Shown here in pieces: positions 27,693-36,470 of a stretch of 64,000 bases of DNA. Position 1 is the first letter of the stretch. Every line of letters begins with the position of its first letter. The DNA comes from an uncultured Bacteroidia bacterium (lineage in GTDB: Bacteria > Bacteroidota > Bacteroidia > Bacteroidales > UBA932): positions 1-64,000 of the forward strand of contig CADBYT010000004.1 in the NCBI GenBank assembly GCA_902798975.1, in the 5' to 3' direction. The translations under genes and the position numbers were made by a program. The notes below the pieces were generated by a model. The model ran no database searches. It had not been told where the DNA came from and saw nothing but the letters and a program-made list of their open reading frames with translations.

Positions 27693-28484
27693 CTAGAGCC
27701 CCTTCGCCTTCCCCTCGTCCCAGATGGCATCCATCTCGGCAAGGGTCATGTCGGTGAGCTTGCGGCCCTTCTTGAGCGTCTGCTCCTCCAGGTAAGTAAA
27801 ACGCCGGCGGAACTTGGAACAAGTGCCGCTCAGGGCGGCTTCCGGATCTATGTCATAGAGCCGCGCGGCATTGATGACGGCGAAAAGCAGATCACCGAAC
27901 TCCTCCTCCATGTGCCGCTTGTCCTGCTCGTCGCAGGCCTCCCGGGCCTCGCCCAGCTCCTCCCGCACCTTGTCCCAGACATCCTCCCGCTGCTCCCAGT
28001 CAAAACCGCAGCCGCGCGCCTTCTCCTGCATCGAGAGGGCCTTGAGAATGGCCGGCATGGCATCCGGAATGCCGGACAGGACGGTCTTGTTGCCGTCCTT
28101 CTCCTTGGCCTTGACCAGCTCCCAGGTATCGGCGATCTCCTTGGCGGACGTCGGCTTCCCGGCCTCCGGGCCGAAAACGTGCGGATGGCGGAAGACCATC
28201 TTGTCCACGACCTTGTCGAGCGAATCGGCAATGTCGAAAGCACCTTCCTCCTGCGCGATGCGCGCATAGAAAACGAGGTGGTAGAGCAGGTCGCCGATCT
28301 CCTTGGCCGTGCCCGGACGGTCGCCCTTCAGGATGGTGTCGCTGAGTTCGTAAACCTCTTCCTCCGTCATCGGACGGATGGTCTCCATCGTCTGGGCGGC
28401 GTTCCAGGGGCAGCGCTCGCGCAGGGCGTCCATCGTGTCGAGCAACCGGCCGAAGGCTGCGAGTTTTTCTTCTTTGGTATGCAT
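27693..28484 (-). CDS. mazG: Nucleoside triphosphate pyrophosphohydrolase MazG
   Basis: A 263-residue protein with two MazG domains. The first (about 5-100) contains LRERCPWNAAQTMETIRPMT and EEVYELSDTILKG; the second (about 150-250) has EEFGDLLFAVINAARLYDID with the EEFGD metal-binding helix. It hydrolyses NTPs to NMPs and pyrophosphate in housecleaning. The start at 28484 (MHTKEEKLAAFGRLLDTMD) is preferred over an open extension to 28535. It is divergent from the CoA transferase. Confidence 0.93.
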   Translation of the reverse strand: MHTKEEKLAAFGRLLDTMDALRERCPWNAAQTMETIRPMTEEEVYELSDTILKGDRPGTAKEIGDLLYHLVFYARIAQEEGAFDIADSLDKVVDKMVFRHPHVFGPEAGKPTSAKEIADTWELVKAKEKDGNKTVLSGIPDAMPAILKALSMQEKARGCGFDWEQREDVWDKVREELGEAREACDEQDKRHMEEEFGDLLFAVINAARLYDIDPEAALSGTCSKFRRRFTYLEEQTLKKGRKLTDMTLAEMDAIWDEGKAKGL

Positions 28485-28533
28485 GGAAATATTTGCTACA
28501 TTTGCGCTTGCAAAAATAACAATAATCTTCGAC

Positions 28534-29835
28534 ATGAAGCCGATCCAGTACGTTTCCGCCGACGAGGCGGTCAGTCATATCCCCTCCCATTGCCACATTC
28601 ACCTGAGCAGCGTCGCGAGCGTGCCGCACTGCCTGATCCAGGCACTTTGCCGCCGCGCGGACGCGGGGGACGTGAAGGATCTGCACTTCCATCATTTCCA
28701 TACGGAAGGCCCCGCCCCCTACAGCGAACCGCGCTACGAGGGAATCTTCTTCGAACAGGGCTTCTTCGTGGGCCCGAACGTGCGGGCGAACGTCAACGCC
28801 GGCTATGCCGACTACCTGCCGGTGCACCTGGGCGAGAGCCAGAAGCTGTACCGCGAGGGCTTCATCAAGCTGGGCGCCGCGCTGGTGAACGTGTCGCTGC
28901 CGGACGAGCAGGGGCGCGTCAGCCTCGGCACCTCCGTGGACTGCTCCGTCGCGGCCGTCGAGAGCGCGGACCTGGTGATCGGCGTGGTGAACCCCAATGT
29001 TCCCTTTGCCTACGGCGACCTTCTCCCGCTGGACCAATTCGACTATCTCGTGCAGGATGACACGCCGCTGGTGACGGCTGCATTCGCAGAACCCACGCCC
29101 ACCGAAGTGCTCATCGGCAAGAACTGCGCGGCCCTCGTGGAGGACGGCGACTGCATCCAGATGGGCATCGGCGCCTTGCCGAACGCGCTCGCGGCGCAGC
29201 TCGGCGGCCACAAGCACCTGGGCCTGCACACGGAGATGTTCGCCGACGGCCTGCTGCGCCTGATCAAGGCGGGCGTCATCGACGGCGCCAACAAGAAGAT
29301 CGACACCGGCAAGGTCGTCGCCTCCTTCCTGCTCGGATCGCAGGAGGTCTATTCTTTCATCGACCGCAACCCGCAGGTCCTGATGCGGGACATCAAATAC
29401 ACCAACGACCCCTGGGTGATCGCGCAGAATCCGCACATGAAGGCCATCAACTCCGCCACGGAGGTAGACTTCACGGGGCAGATCAGCGCCGACTCCATCG
29501 GCACGCGCATCTTCAGCGGCACCGGCGGCCAGCTCGAGTTCGTCAAGGGCGCCACGATGTCCGAGGGCGGCAAGAGCATTACCGCCTTCGCGTCCCGCAC
29601 GCTGAAAGGGAAGAACAAGATCGTCGCGGAGCTGAATCCGGGCGCCGGCGTCGTCACACCCCGCGCGGACGCCCACTGGATCGTGACGGAATACGGCGCC
29701 GTGGACCTCTACGGCAAGAGCCTGCAGGAGCGCGCCAAGCTGATGATCGGCATCGCGCACCCGGACGACCGGGAAATGCTGGACCGTGCCGCATTCGAGC
29801 GCTTCGGCCCGCACTGGCACAATTTCAGTATCTGA
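28534..29835 (+). CDS. Acetyl-CoA hydrolase/transferase family CoA transferase
   Basis: A 433-residue type I-like CoA transferase. The catalytic glutamate is Glu234 in LGLHTEMFADGLL, and the glycine-rich CoA site is FSGTGGQLEFVKGA (about residue 330). It swaps CoA between acids, such as acetate with succinate or 4-hydroxybutyrate; the pair of substrates is not clear. The start at 28534 (MKPIQYVSADEAV) follows a TACATTTG box at about 28497. With pta-ackA elsewhere in the window it fits acetate or propionate fermentation. Confidence 0.92.
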   Translation: MKPIQYVSADEAVSHIPSHCHIHLSSVASVPHCLIQALCRRADAGDVKDLHFHHFHTEGPAPYSEPRYEGIFFEQGFFVGPNVRANVNAGYADYLPVHLGESQKLYREGFIKLGAALVNVSLPDEQGRVSLGTSVDCSVAAVESADLVIGVVNPNVPFAYGDLLPLDQFDYLVQDDTPLVTAAFAEPTPTEVLIGKNCAALVEDGDCIQMGIGALPNALAAQLGGHKHLGLHTEMFADGLLRLIKAGVIDGANKKIDTGKVVASFLLGSQEVYSFIDRNPQVLMRDIKYTNDPWVIAQNPHMKAINSATEVDFTGQISADSIGTRIFSGTGGQLEFVKGATMSEGGKSITAFASRTLKGKNKIVAELNPGAGVVTPRADAHWIVTEYGAVDLYGKSLQERAKLMIGIAHPDDREMLDRAAFERFGPHWHNFSI

Positions 29836-29858
29836 GTCTTCCCCGGTTTCCGATTCTA

Positions 29859-29960
29859 TATTTGGCCTGATTTTCAACCAACAACCGGAGCGTAGCGACG
29901 CAGGGGGTCCGGGGGGAACGCCCCCCCCGGATATTATATTCGACCTGATTTTCGACCAAA
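29859..29960. repeat. Imperfect direct repeat flanking a G-run/C-run palindrome (copy 2)
   Basis: A segment reading TATATTTGGCCTGATTTTCA recurs as TATATTCGACCTGATTTTCG about 72 bp downstream. Between them lies GAGCGTAGCGACGCAGGGGG followed by a G6-AACG-C8 hairpin, the same element as at 6497-6548. The second copy overlaps the 3' end of the cytidylate-kinase-like gene, so the layout looks like an insertion that duplicated its target. Confidence 0.65.
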
Positions 29961-30548
29961 GTCGACAATCAGGTCGGCGCAGCCGTCCAGGCCGAGCAGG
30001 GAGGAGTCGAGGCAGAGGTCGTAGTTGGAGGCGACGCCCCAGTCACCGAAAGTGTAGAAGTTGTAGTAGTCCCGGCGCGCCTTTTCCTTTTTCAGGATGA
30101 ACTTTTCCGCCTCTTCGGCGGTCATCCCCGTCCGTTCACAAACCCGCTTCACCCGGTCCGCGAGGGGCGCGCAGATGAAGACGTCCAGGCACTCCATGTC
30201 GCGCAGGACGTAGTCCGAGGCGCGGCCCAGGAAGATGGCGCTCCCCTGCTGCGCGATGTCGCGGATGGCCTCGCTCTGGTACTTGAACAGTTCCGTGCCG
30301 TCGATGGCTGAAGGCGCGTAGGAACTGGCGCGGTTCAGCCCGAACAAATTGCCGAAGCGGAACAGCCACCGGCGCTCGTCGCTCCTGCGGAACAGGGCGG
30401 GATTGAATCCGCTCTCCTCCGCCGCCTTCTGCAGCAGCTCGTTGTCATAGACCGGGATGTTCAGGCGCTCTCCGAGGATCTCGGCGACGCCTTTGCCGCC
30501 GGCGCCGAACTGGCGCCCGATGTTGATCAGGATGTGCTTCTGCTCCAT
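29934..30548 (-). CDS. Cytidylate kinase-like family protein
   Basis: A 204-residue P-loop protein of the cytidylate-kinase-like family (PF13189 type). It begins MEQKHILINIGRQFGAGGKG, where GRQFGAGGKG is the family P-loop, and continues IPVYDNELLQKAAEESG and FLGRASDYVLRDMECLDVF. True substrates of the family are uncertain. The start at 30548 avoids overlap with the MATE stop at 30553. The last residues (VDFGRKSGRI) are encoded in sequence partly duplicated downstream. Confidence 0.85.
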   Translation of the reverse strand: MEQKHILINIGRQFGAGGKGVAEILGERLNIPVYDNELLQKAAEESGFNPALFRRSDERRWLFRFGNLFGLNRASSYAPSAIDGTELFKYQSEAIRDIAQQGSAIFLGRASDYVLRDMECLDVFICAPLADRVKRVCERTGMTAEEAEKFILKKEKARRDYYNFYTFGDWGVASNYDLCLDSSLLGLDGCADLIVDFGRKSGRI

Positions 30549-30552
30549 AACG

Positions 30553-31953
30553 TCAGGATTGGATGGTACTGCCAAGGATATCGGGATTCTCGCCGTCCTT
30601 CAGGCGGTCGAACTTGCGGAACAGCCGCACGATCAGGATGGCGGAAATGATGATGTTCAGGGTATCGGAAATCGGGAAACTGATCCAGACGCCCGTCTCC
30701 TGCAGCCAGAGCGGCAGGGTGTAGATCAGCGGCAGCAGGAAGAGCAGCTGCCGGGACAGCGACAGGAAGATGGACTTACGCACCATGCCGAGGCACTGGA
30801 AGAAGTTGCCCGTGACCATGCCGAAACCTACCAGCGCGAAGGCACAGTTCATGATGCGCAATCCCCTGGCGGCCAGCTCAATGAGCTCGGAATCGTTGGT
30901 AAACAGGCTCACCGCCGTGCGCGGAACCAACTCCGACATCAGGAAGCAGAGCGTCGTGACGAGCACTTCCCACTTGGCCGTGAGGATGAAGATCTCCCGG
31001 ACGCGGCTGTACTGCCGCGCGCCGTAGTTGTAGCCGGCGATCGGCTGCAGGCCCTGGTTGAAACCCATGTTGACCATGACGAAGAGCATGGTCAGGCGGT
31101 TCAGGATGCCGTAGGCGCCGATGGCCATGTCGCCGCCGTATTTGCCCAGCTGCTGGTTGATGAAGAGCGCCACCAGGCAGGCGGCCACGTTCATCAGGAA
31201 GGGACCCACGCCGATGGCAAGCGACTGCTTCGCCACGCGCCAGTCCAGCTGGAAGAGCGGACGGGTGAAATGCAGCAGGCGCCGCCTGTCGGACAGGAAG
31301 CGGAGGGTATAGACCAGGGCCGCCAGCTGGCAGAGGATGGTCGCCAGGGCGGCGCCGCGGATGCCCATCCCGAGCACGAAGATGAAGATCGGGTCGAGGA
31401 TGGCGTTGGAGAACACGGTGAACAGGGTCAGGCCCATGGCGATCTTCGGATGTCCCGACGAACGGATCAGCCCGTTGAAACCGTGGTAGAGGTGCGTGAA
31501 GACATTGCCCGCCAGGATGATCGTCATGTAGTCCCGTGCGAAAGGCAGGGTGGTGTCGCTGGCCCCGAAGAAGCGCAGGATCTGATCCAGGAAAGGAAGG
31601 GTCAGCGCCGTGAAGATGACACCGATGATGACGTTGAGCGTCAGCACGTTGGACAGAACCTTCTGGGCGGCTCCGTAGTTGCGCTGGCCCAGCAGGACGG
31701 AGATGAGCGTCATGGCGCCCACGCCGACCAGCGTGCCCATCGCGATGGAAAGGTTCATCAGGGGGAAGGTCACCGCCAGGCCGCTGATCGCGGCCGAGCC
31801 CACACCGGGGATGTGCCCGATGTAGATGCTATCCACCATATTGTACAAAGAAGCCGCCGTCTGGGCGATGATGCCCGGGACGGCGTACTGCTTCAGGAGT
31901 TTACCGATTTTCTCGGTTCCGAGTTCGGTCGGAGCTGCACCTGCGGCTGTCAT
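30553..31953 (-). CDS. MATE family multidrug efflux transporter
   Basis: A 466-residue inner-membrane protein with about 12 hydrophobic helices. Family features include QTAASLYNMVDSIYIGHIPG near the N-terminus and the mirrored second half NRLTMLFVMVNMGFNQGLQP. It exports cationic compounds with Na+ or H+ coupling. It is 3 bp downstream of the FKBP gene and 4 bp before the kinase-like gene, so the three probably share a transcript. The substrate is unknown. Confidence 0.93.
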   Translation of the reverse strand: MTAAGAAPTELGTEKIGKLLKQYAVPGIIAQTAASLYNMVDSIYIGHIPGVGSAAISGLAVTFPLMNLSIAMGTLVGVGAMTLISVLLGQRNYGAAQKVLSNVLTLNVIIGVIFTALTLPFLDQILRFFGASDTTLPFARDYMTIILAGNVFTHLYHGFNGLIRSSGHPKIAMGLTLFTVFSNAILDPIFIFVLGMGIRGAALATILCQLAALVYTLRFLSDRRRLLHFTRPLFQLDWRVAKQSLAIGVGPFLMNVAACLVALFINQQLGKYGGDMAIGAYGILNRLTMLFVMVNMGFNQGLQPIAGYNYGARQYSRVREIFILTAKWEVLVTTLCFLMSELVPRTAVSLFTNDSELIELAARGLRIMNCAFALVGFGMVTGNFFQCLGMVRKSIFLSLSRQLLFLLPLIYTLPLWLQETGVWISFPISDTLNIIISAILIVRLFRKFDRLKDGENPDILGSTIQS

Positions 31954-31956
31954 GCT

Positions 31957-33048
31957 TTACTCGGCAGGTTTGTCTACGATTTCGAAATCGAAGCGCAGCG
32001 GGGAATAACCCGGAATGACGGTACCCGATCCTTTGTTCCCGTAGCCCCAGCCCGAGACGAAGATGGCTGAACCCTTCTCGTGCGGGTGCATCTGGTCGAG
32101 GCCCAGGGAGAAGCCGTTGATCACGCTGGAAGAACTCGAAGCCCCGGGCATGGTCATGGTGATGCTGGTGTAGTCCTTGTCGGAAGAATACCAGCTGATC
32201 TTGCAGGCCCCGTAGGTCCGGGATGCGGAATAGATGCCGTAGTATTTGGCGGTATCCGCGATGCTGGTATCGAACACCTGCCCGTCCAGACGGCGGCCGA
32301 TGTAGTTGATATAGATCGTCGTATCGTTCTTGAACTTCGTTTCGGAAGAAGGCGCGCCGGTGCGGAAATAATAGAATCCCTTCTTGGTCGAGTCCGCCGC
32401 GGTCTTGCCGGGGAACGACTTCGCCAGATAGCGCCCGACGGAATCGATTTGCCATTTCACGGCATCGGAGAAGGCTTCCGTCAGCGTGATATCATAGATC
32501 ACCGGCGTGCCGCCCGGGACTTTTTCAAGATATTCCTCGGCAGTCTTGTAGCGCAGGGATGCATTCGTGCTCGCATCCACACCCATCAGCCAGCCGGGGA
32601 GCACCACCGAGCGGTGTCCTCCAACAGACATCGTGGAGACGGCTTCCTCGAGACCGGCGACCAGGCCGTCGCTACTGCGGTTCCAGACCAGCGGGCCGTA
32701 GTAAGGGTTCTTCGATTGGTTGGCCGTGTAGGTGCCCAGGCGCTTGGCGAGGGCCTCTTCCGTCGTGGTCTGGACGCTGCCGTCCAGCTTGCGTATCGTA
32801 TAGTCGACACGGACATACGGGTAGCTCTCGGCAGAACTGACGCTGGGGCCCGTACCGGGTATATCCTCCAGTATATAGGCGCCCAGTGCCGTGCGGACGG
32901 CATCGGGATGGTTCACATGGATCCACGCATCGAGATAAAGCTGGTTGGCATCGTTCACGCCGGTATTCGGGTCCTTGGCGCAGCCGGCCAGGACAAGCGC
33001 AGCCAAACTCAGGTATAGTATGGTATTCTTCATATTCATCGGGTTCAT
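31957..33048 (-). CDS. FKBP-type peptidyl-prolyl isomerase lipoprotein
   Basis: A 363-residue lipoprotein (lipobox LAGC in LSLAALVLAGCAKDPNTG). Two FKBP-like halves are visible: residues about 70-190 with MSVGGHRSVVLPGWLMGVDA, and 230-360 with IYINYIGRRLDGQVFDTSIAD and PHEKGSAIFVSGWGYG. They would help fold envelope proteins. The start at 33048 forms an ATGA overlap with the upstream DHH gene; ATGs at 33039 and 33033 are alternatives. Several active-site aromatics differ from E. coli FKBPs, so activity is uncertain. Confidence 0.85.
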   Translation of the reverse strand: MNPMNMKNTILYLSLAALVLAGCAKDPNTGVNDANQLYLDAWIHVNHPDAVRTALGAYILEDIPGTGPSVSSAESYPYVRVDYTIRKLDGSVQTTTEEALAKRLGTYTANQSKNPYYGPLVWNRSSDGLVAGLEEAVSTMSVGGHRSVVLPGWLMGVDASTNASLRYKTAEEYLEKVPGGTPVIYDITLTEAFSDAVKWQIDSVGRYLAKSFPGKTAADSTKKGFYYFRTGAPSSETKFKNDTTIYINYIGRRLDGQVFDTSIADTAKYYGIYSASRTYGACKISWYSSDKDYTSITMTMPGASSSSSVINGFSLGLDQMHPHEKGSAIFVSGWGYGNKGSGTVIPGYSPLRFDFEIVDKPAE

Positions 33049-34085
33049 TTCTTCCGCATAAATCGTGCCGCCACGTCCTCGAGGAAAGCCTCCGCCTGCG
33101 CCGGAGCGGCGATATCCTGCGGAAAGTGAAGTTTGCCGCCTGCGGCGCGCTCGTGGCCGCCGCCGTGGAAGACTTCCGCCGCCAGCCGGTTTGCGGATAC
33201 GCCCTCCTTGGAACGGATGGACACGCGGAAATGTCCGTCGTCCTCGCGGAGCAGCAGGCTGAGCCGCACCCGGCCGATGCCGAGCGGGAGGTTCACGAAG
33301 CCCTCGGTCTCCCCTTCCTGCAGGTCGAAGCGCTCCATGAAGGCGCGGTCGAGGACGATGAACGCCACCCCGTCCGGGGTGATGCGCATCCGCTCCTGCA
33401 GGCACGCTCCCATGGCGCGGAGCCGGTTCTCGCGGTAGCTATGGTACAGATGGTCGATCAGGGCATCCCGGTCCACGCCGGCGGCCAGCAGTTCGGAGGC
33501 CATCTGCAAGGTGGACGGGAAGACGGAATTGGCGAAATTGTTGGTGTCCGTGGTCATGCCCGTCATCAGGGACGTGAGCACGTCCAGGGGGAGCCGGTCG
33601 GCCGTCCCCACGCCGGGCAGGGCCAGCAGCACCTGGTAAAGCAGCTCGCTGGCAGAGGAGATTTCGGACTCGCTGAACACGAGGTCGAAGGATGCCCGCT
33701 CCGGGTTCAAATGATGATCGATCAGCACCTTGCGCGCAATCGAATCCAGCAGGGAATCAGCCAGGTCCCCCGCCCGGGAGAATCCGTTCAGGTCCTGGCA
33801 GACCAGCAGGTCGCTGCCGGCGATCCAGGCGCAGGCGGCCTCCGCATCGCGGGCGGCGTCGATGACCCCGTCTGCAGGCAGGGCGAAGGCAAGCGAAGCG
33901 GGCGCGGAATCCGGCAGCAGCAGGCGCGCATCCAGCCCCCGGCACTGCCGGAGATAGGACAGCATACCCGCGCCGCTCCCGACCGCATCCCCGTCGGGAT
34001 GCGTGTGTACAACGACGGAAACGCGTTTCGCTGAAGCGAGAAGCGTCTCCAGACGCTGGATATCTGCCGGATCGAAGGCTTGCAT
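33045..34085 (-). CDS. DHH family phosphoesterase (NrnA-like)
   Basis: A 346-residue protein with DHH and DHHA1 domains. Metal-binding motifs are VVVHTHPDGDAVGSG (about residue 25) and the DHH motif in LIDHHLNPE; the C-terminal DHHA1 part has GGGHERAAGGKL. It resembles bifunctional oligoribonuclease/pAp phosphatase NrnA, which degrades nanoRNA or pAp. The start at 34085 (MQAFDPADIQ) lies 18 nt from a TAAATTTG box. It precedes the FKBP gene with a 4-nt overlap. Confidence 0.9.
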   Translation of the reverse strand: MQAFDPADIQRLETLLASAKRVSVVVHTHPDGDAVGSGAGMLSYLRQCRGLDARLLLPDSAPASLAFALPADGVIDAARDAEAACAWIAGSDLLVCQDLNGFSRAGDLADSLLDSIARKVLIDHHLNPERASFDLVFSESEISSASELLYQVLLALPGVGTADRLPLDVLTSLMTGMTTDTNNFANSVFPSTLQMASELLAAGVDRDALIDHLYHSYRENRLRAMGACLQERMRITPDGVAFIVLDRAFMERFDLQEGETEGFVNLPLGIGRVRLSLLLREDDGHFRVSIRSKEGVSANRLAAEVFHGGGHERAAGGKLHFPQDIAAPAQAEAFLEDVAARFMRKK

Positions 34086-34187
34086 ATCTTCTAAAAAACT
34101 GCGCAAATTTAATAAGAATATTGCATTTGATAAATCATTTTCCTAACTTTGTGGGACTTTGGATATCAAATAAAACTAACCGATACA

Positions 34188-34889
34188 ATGAACAAAGTAG
34201 CAAAGATTATCATCGAGGTCGTCCTGCTGGCGGCTATCTGCGGCTTGGTCTATCTGTTGTACAGCAACATCATGAAGCCGGTCAACTTCAACAAGGAGCG
34301 TGACGTCCGGCAGGCCGTTGCCGTGCAGCGTCTCAAGGACATCCGCACCCTGCAGGTCGCTCACAAGTCCGTCACCGGCAAGTTCAACTCTTCCATAGAC
34401 TCCCTCAAGCAGTTCTATGAGTCCGGCCAGATGGAAATCGTGATGCAGATCGGTTCCATGGACGACTCCCTCGCCGTGATGAACACCGAGGCCATCAAGA
34501 AGGCCAACAAGAAGCTCAAGCCCGAGCAGCTGACCGAGAAGCTCCAGGAGGCGTATGCCGCCGGCCAGAAGGTCGTGTTCTCCACCGTGACCAAGATCCC
34601 GGTGCGCGACACCCTCTTCAACAACCGTCCGGATTTCTGCATCGACTCCCTCAAGTACATCCCGTTCTCCGGCAAGCAGGCCGTTGAAATGGAGTCCGCC
34701 GTCAAGATGGTTTCCGGCGTGCCCGTGCCCCTCTTCGAGGCCCGCATGCCCTGGAAGGCTCTCCTCCATGGCATGGACAAGCAGCTCATCATCAACCTGA
34801 ACGCTGAGAGCCGCGACCTCAACCGCTACGAAGGCCTCCAGGTCGGTTCCATCACCGCCCCGAACAACAACGCAGGTAACTGGGAGTAG
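34188..34889 (+). CDS. Conserved membrane-anchored hypothetical protein
   Basis: A 233-residue protein with one N-terminal transmembrane segment (IIIEVVLLAAICGLVYLLYS) and a soluble part rich in Lys and Asp that is presumably periplasmic. A segment such as RDVRQAVAVQRLKDIRTLQV suggests a helical stalk. It is the first gene of an operon with a DUF3822-like gene and rsmD; I recall the same order in other Bacteroidales. A TAACTTTG box lies about 35 bp upstream. No function is assigned. Confidence 0.75.
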   Translation: MNKVAKIIIEVVLLAAICGLVYLLYSNIMKPVNFNKERDVRQAVAVQRLKDIRTLQVAHKSVTGKFNSSIDSLKQFYESGQMEIVMQIGSMDDSLAVMNTEAIKKANKKLKPEQLTEKLQEAYAAGQKVVFSTVTKIPVRDTLFNNRPDFCIDSLKYIPFSGKQAVEMESAVKMVSGVPVPLFEARMPWKALLHGMDKQLIINLNAESRDLNRYEGLQVGSITAPNNNAGNWE

Positions 34890-35350
34890 TGTTCACCCTC
34901 ATCCCTTCCCATTTCTTTGACCCTGCGACGGCGCATCAGGCGCTGGCCGAAGTGGCGGATTTGAAGGAAGAGGATGTGGTCGAATACATCGACCTTCCGC
35001 AATATGACGCTGTCCTCGTCTTTACCCAAGGCGAGGACAGTGTCGTTGTGGACGGCACCCCGGAGATCTACAAGCTGCTGACGCAGCTGCCCGACTGTCC
35101 GGAATACAACAAGATCCTGTGCAGCCTCTGCGACAAACGGCTGCACCTGGCTATCGCCCAGGGCAAGAACCTGATGCTGGCCAACAGCTTCCCTGTCCAG
35201 GACTTCACCACGGCGGAGTATTACATCTTCCTGTCCCTGAAGTCGCTTCAGCTGAACCCGGAGATCTCCACCATCTGCTGGCGGACTCCGCTGGACGCGG
35301 AAGACGAGATGTCGCTGTACCGTTATTTCAAGGCCGTCGTCACCCTATGA
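34889..35350 (+). CDS. DUF3822-like hypothetical protein
   Basis: A 153-residue protein starting at GTG, 1 nt overlapping the preceding TAG stop. It reads MFTLIPSHFFDPATAHQALA, then continues with alternating acidic and hydrophobic stretches, and it resembles a shortened DUF3822 protein (an actin-like fold family of Bacteroidetes, usually nearer 250 residues). It overlaps rsmD by 4 nt (ATGA), implying coupled translation. Function is unknown. Confidence 0.7.
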   Translation: MFTLIPSHFFDPATAHQALAEVADLKEEDVVEYIDLPQYDAVLVFTQGEDSVVVDGTPEIYKLLTQLPDCPEYNKILCSLCDKRLHLAIAQGKNLMLANSFPVQDFTTAEYYIFLSLKSLQLNPEISTICWRTPLDAEDEMSLYRYFKAVVTL

Positions 35351-35880
35351 GAATCATCGGCGGCCGCCTCAAAGGCAAACCCATCCAGCCCCCCATGGGC
35401 TATGGCGCCAGGCCCACCACGGATTTCGCCCGGGAGGGCCTGTTCAATATCCTCAACAACGAATACGAATTCGAAGACCTGCAGGTGCTCGACCTCTTCG
35501 GCGGCACCGGGGCCGTGTCCTATGAATTCGCGTCGCGCGGCGCGCGGCGCGTGTATTGCGTCGAGATGAACCGCGACCATGCCGCCTTCATCCGCCGCGA
35601 GGCCGCCCGGCTCGAGCTGCCGGCCGTCACGGCCGTCCACGCCAATGTCTTCGATTTCCTCCCCATCTGCCACGAGAAATTCGATCTCATCTTCGCCGAT
35701 CCGCCCTATGCCCTCGAGGGGCTGGACACCCTGCCCGACAAGGTCCTGTCGCGGGACCTGCTCCACCCGGGCTGCTATTTCATCCTGGAGCACGGCGACG
35801 AGCATTCCTTCATCGGCCATCCGTATTTCAAAAAGGAAAAGACCTACGGCCGCGTGCATTTCAGCTTTTTTGAAAAATAA
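35347..35880 (+). CDS. rsmD: 16S rRNA (guanine966-N2)-methyltransferase
   Basis: A 177-residue Rossmann methyltransferase that modifies G966 of 16S rRNA. It opens MRIIGGRLKGKPIQPP, and TDFAREGLFNIL is the family N-terminal signature. The SAM site is VLDLFGGTGAVSYEFASRGA and the catalytic motif is FADPPY (from the usual NPPY/DPPY). The start at 35347 overlaps the previous stop by 4 nt. A terminator follows. Confidence 0.95.
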   Translation: MRIIGGRLKGKPIQPPMGYGARPTTDFAREGLFNILNNEYEFEDLQVLDLFGGTGAVSYEFASRGARRVYCVEMNRDHAAFIRREAARLELPAVTAVHANVFDFLPICHEKFDLIFADPPYALEGLDTLPDKVLSRDLLHPGCYFILEHGDEHSFIGHPYFKKEKTYGRVHFSFFEK

Positions 35881-35883
35881 TCG

Positions 35884-35914
35884 GACCGGGCTGCAACAAC
35901 CCGGTTCTTTTTTC
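35884..35914 (+). terminator. Intrinsic terminator after rsmD
   Basis: ACCGGG and CCCGGT pair around a 9-nt loop and are followed by TCTTTTTT. Confidence 0.8.
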
Positions 35915-35939
35915 GTTATATAGTCAGAAAGCATCGGAA

Positions 35940-36470
35940 ATGACACGTCAGGAGATCACGCAATTCTACCAGAGACACCACGGGCGGCTGTACAATATCG
36001 CCTGGCGTATTCTGAGAGACGCTGACGAAGCCGAGGAAGCGATGCAGGACACGATCCTGAAATACGTATCCGAAGAACGAGATTTCGCTTCGCAGGAACA
36101 AGTGTCCACCTGGCTCGCCCGGACCTGCATCCACGATGCGATCGACCGGCTGCGCAAGCGCAAGCGCCATGAGGCTTTCCTGGAGGACTACGCGCAGGAA
36201 GAGGCAGACGAGGCCGCGTCATTCGCCGGCTCAGAGTCGTCATTCGCCGGCTTGACCGGCGAATCTCCCGCCCTCCCGTCCGTCTCCCGGATCAAGGCCG
36301 CGATGGACGAACTTCCGGAGCCGTACCGCCTGATCCTCAACCTCGTGCTGATCGAGGGACTGGATTACGAGGAGATCGCCGCGCTGACCGGCAAGAAGGA
36401 ACCCACGCTCCGCTCGCTGTACTCCCGCGGCCGAAGCAAACTGATGAAACTATTGAACGACAAGATATGA
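35940..36470 (+). CDS. ECF-type RNA polymerase sigma factor with repeat-derived linker
   Basis: A 176-residue sigma-70 family factor. Region 2 spans about residues 5-70 (LYNIAWRILRDADEAEEAMQ) and region 4 about 125-175 (PYRLILNLVLIEGLDYEEIA, then LTGKKEPTLRSLYSRGR). The linker between them (SFAGSESSFAGLTGESPA, about residues 94-111) is encoded by the ATTCGCCG/CGGCGAAT repeat. It overlaps the next gene by 4 nt and heads a sigma/membrane protein/GIN-domain cassette. Its targets are unknown. Confidence 0.92.
   Translation: MTRQEITQFYQRHHGRLYNIAWRILRDADEAEEAMQDTILKYVSEERDFASQEQVSTWLARTCIHDAIDRLRKRKRHEAFLEDYAQEEADEAASFAGSESSFAGLTGESPALPSVSRIKAAMDELPEPYRLILNLVLIEGLDYEEIAALTGKKEPTLRSLYSRGRSKLMKLLNDKI
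36218..36272 (-). repeat. CGGCGAATGACG repeats inside the sigma factor gene
   Basis: On the minus strand two copies of CCGGCGAATGACG and one ATTCGCCGG half-site match the repeats around 6559-6613 and 7347-7403. The insertion keeps the sigma factor frame and falls in the linker between regions 2 and 4. Confidence 0.8.

Noticed and set aside
33049-33405. Longer FKBP protein starting at 33405
   Set aside because: The extra residues overlap the DHH gene on the same strand and precede the lipoprotein signal, so they are not real.
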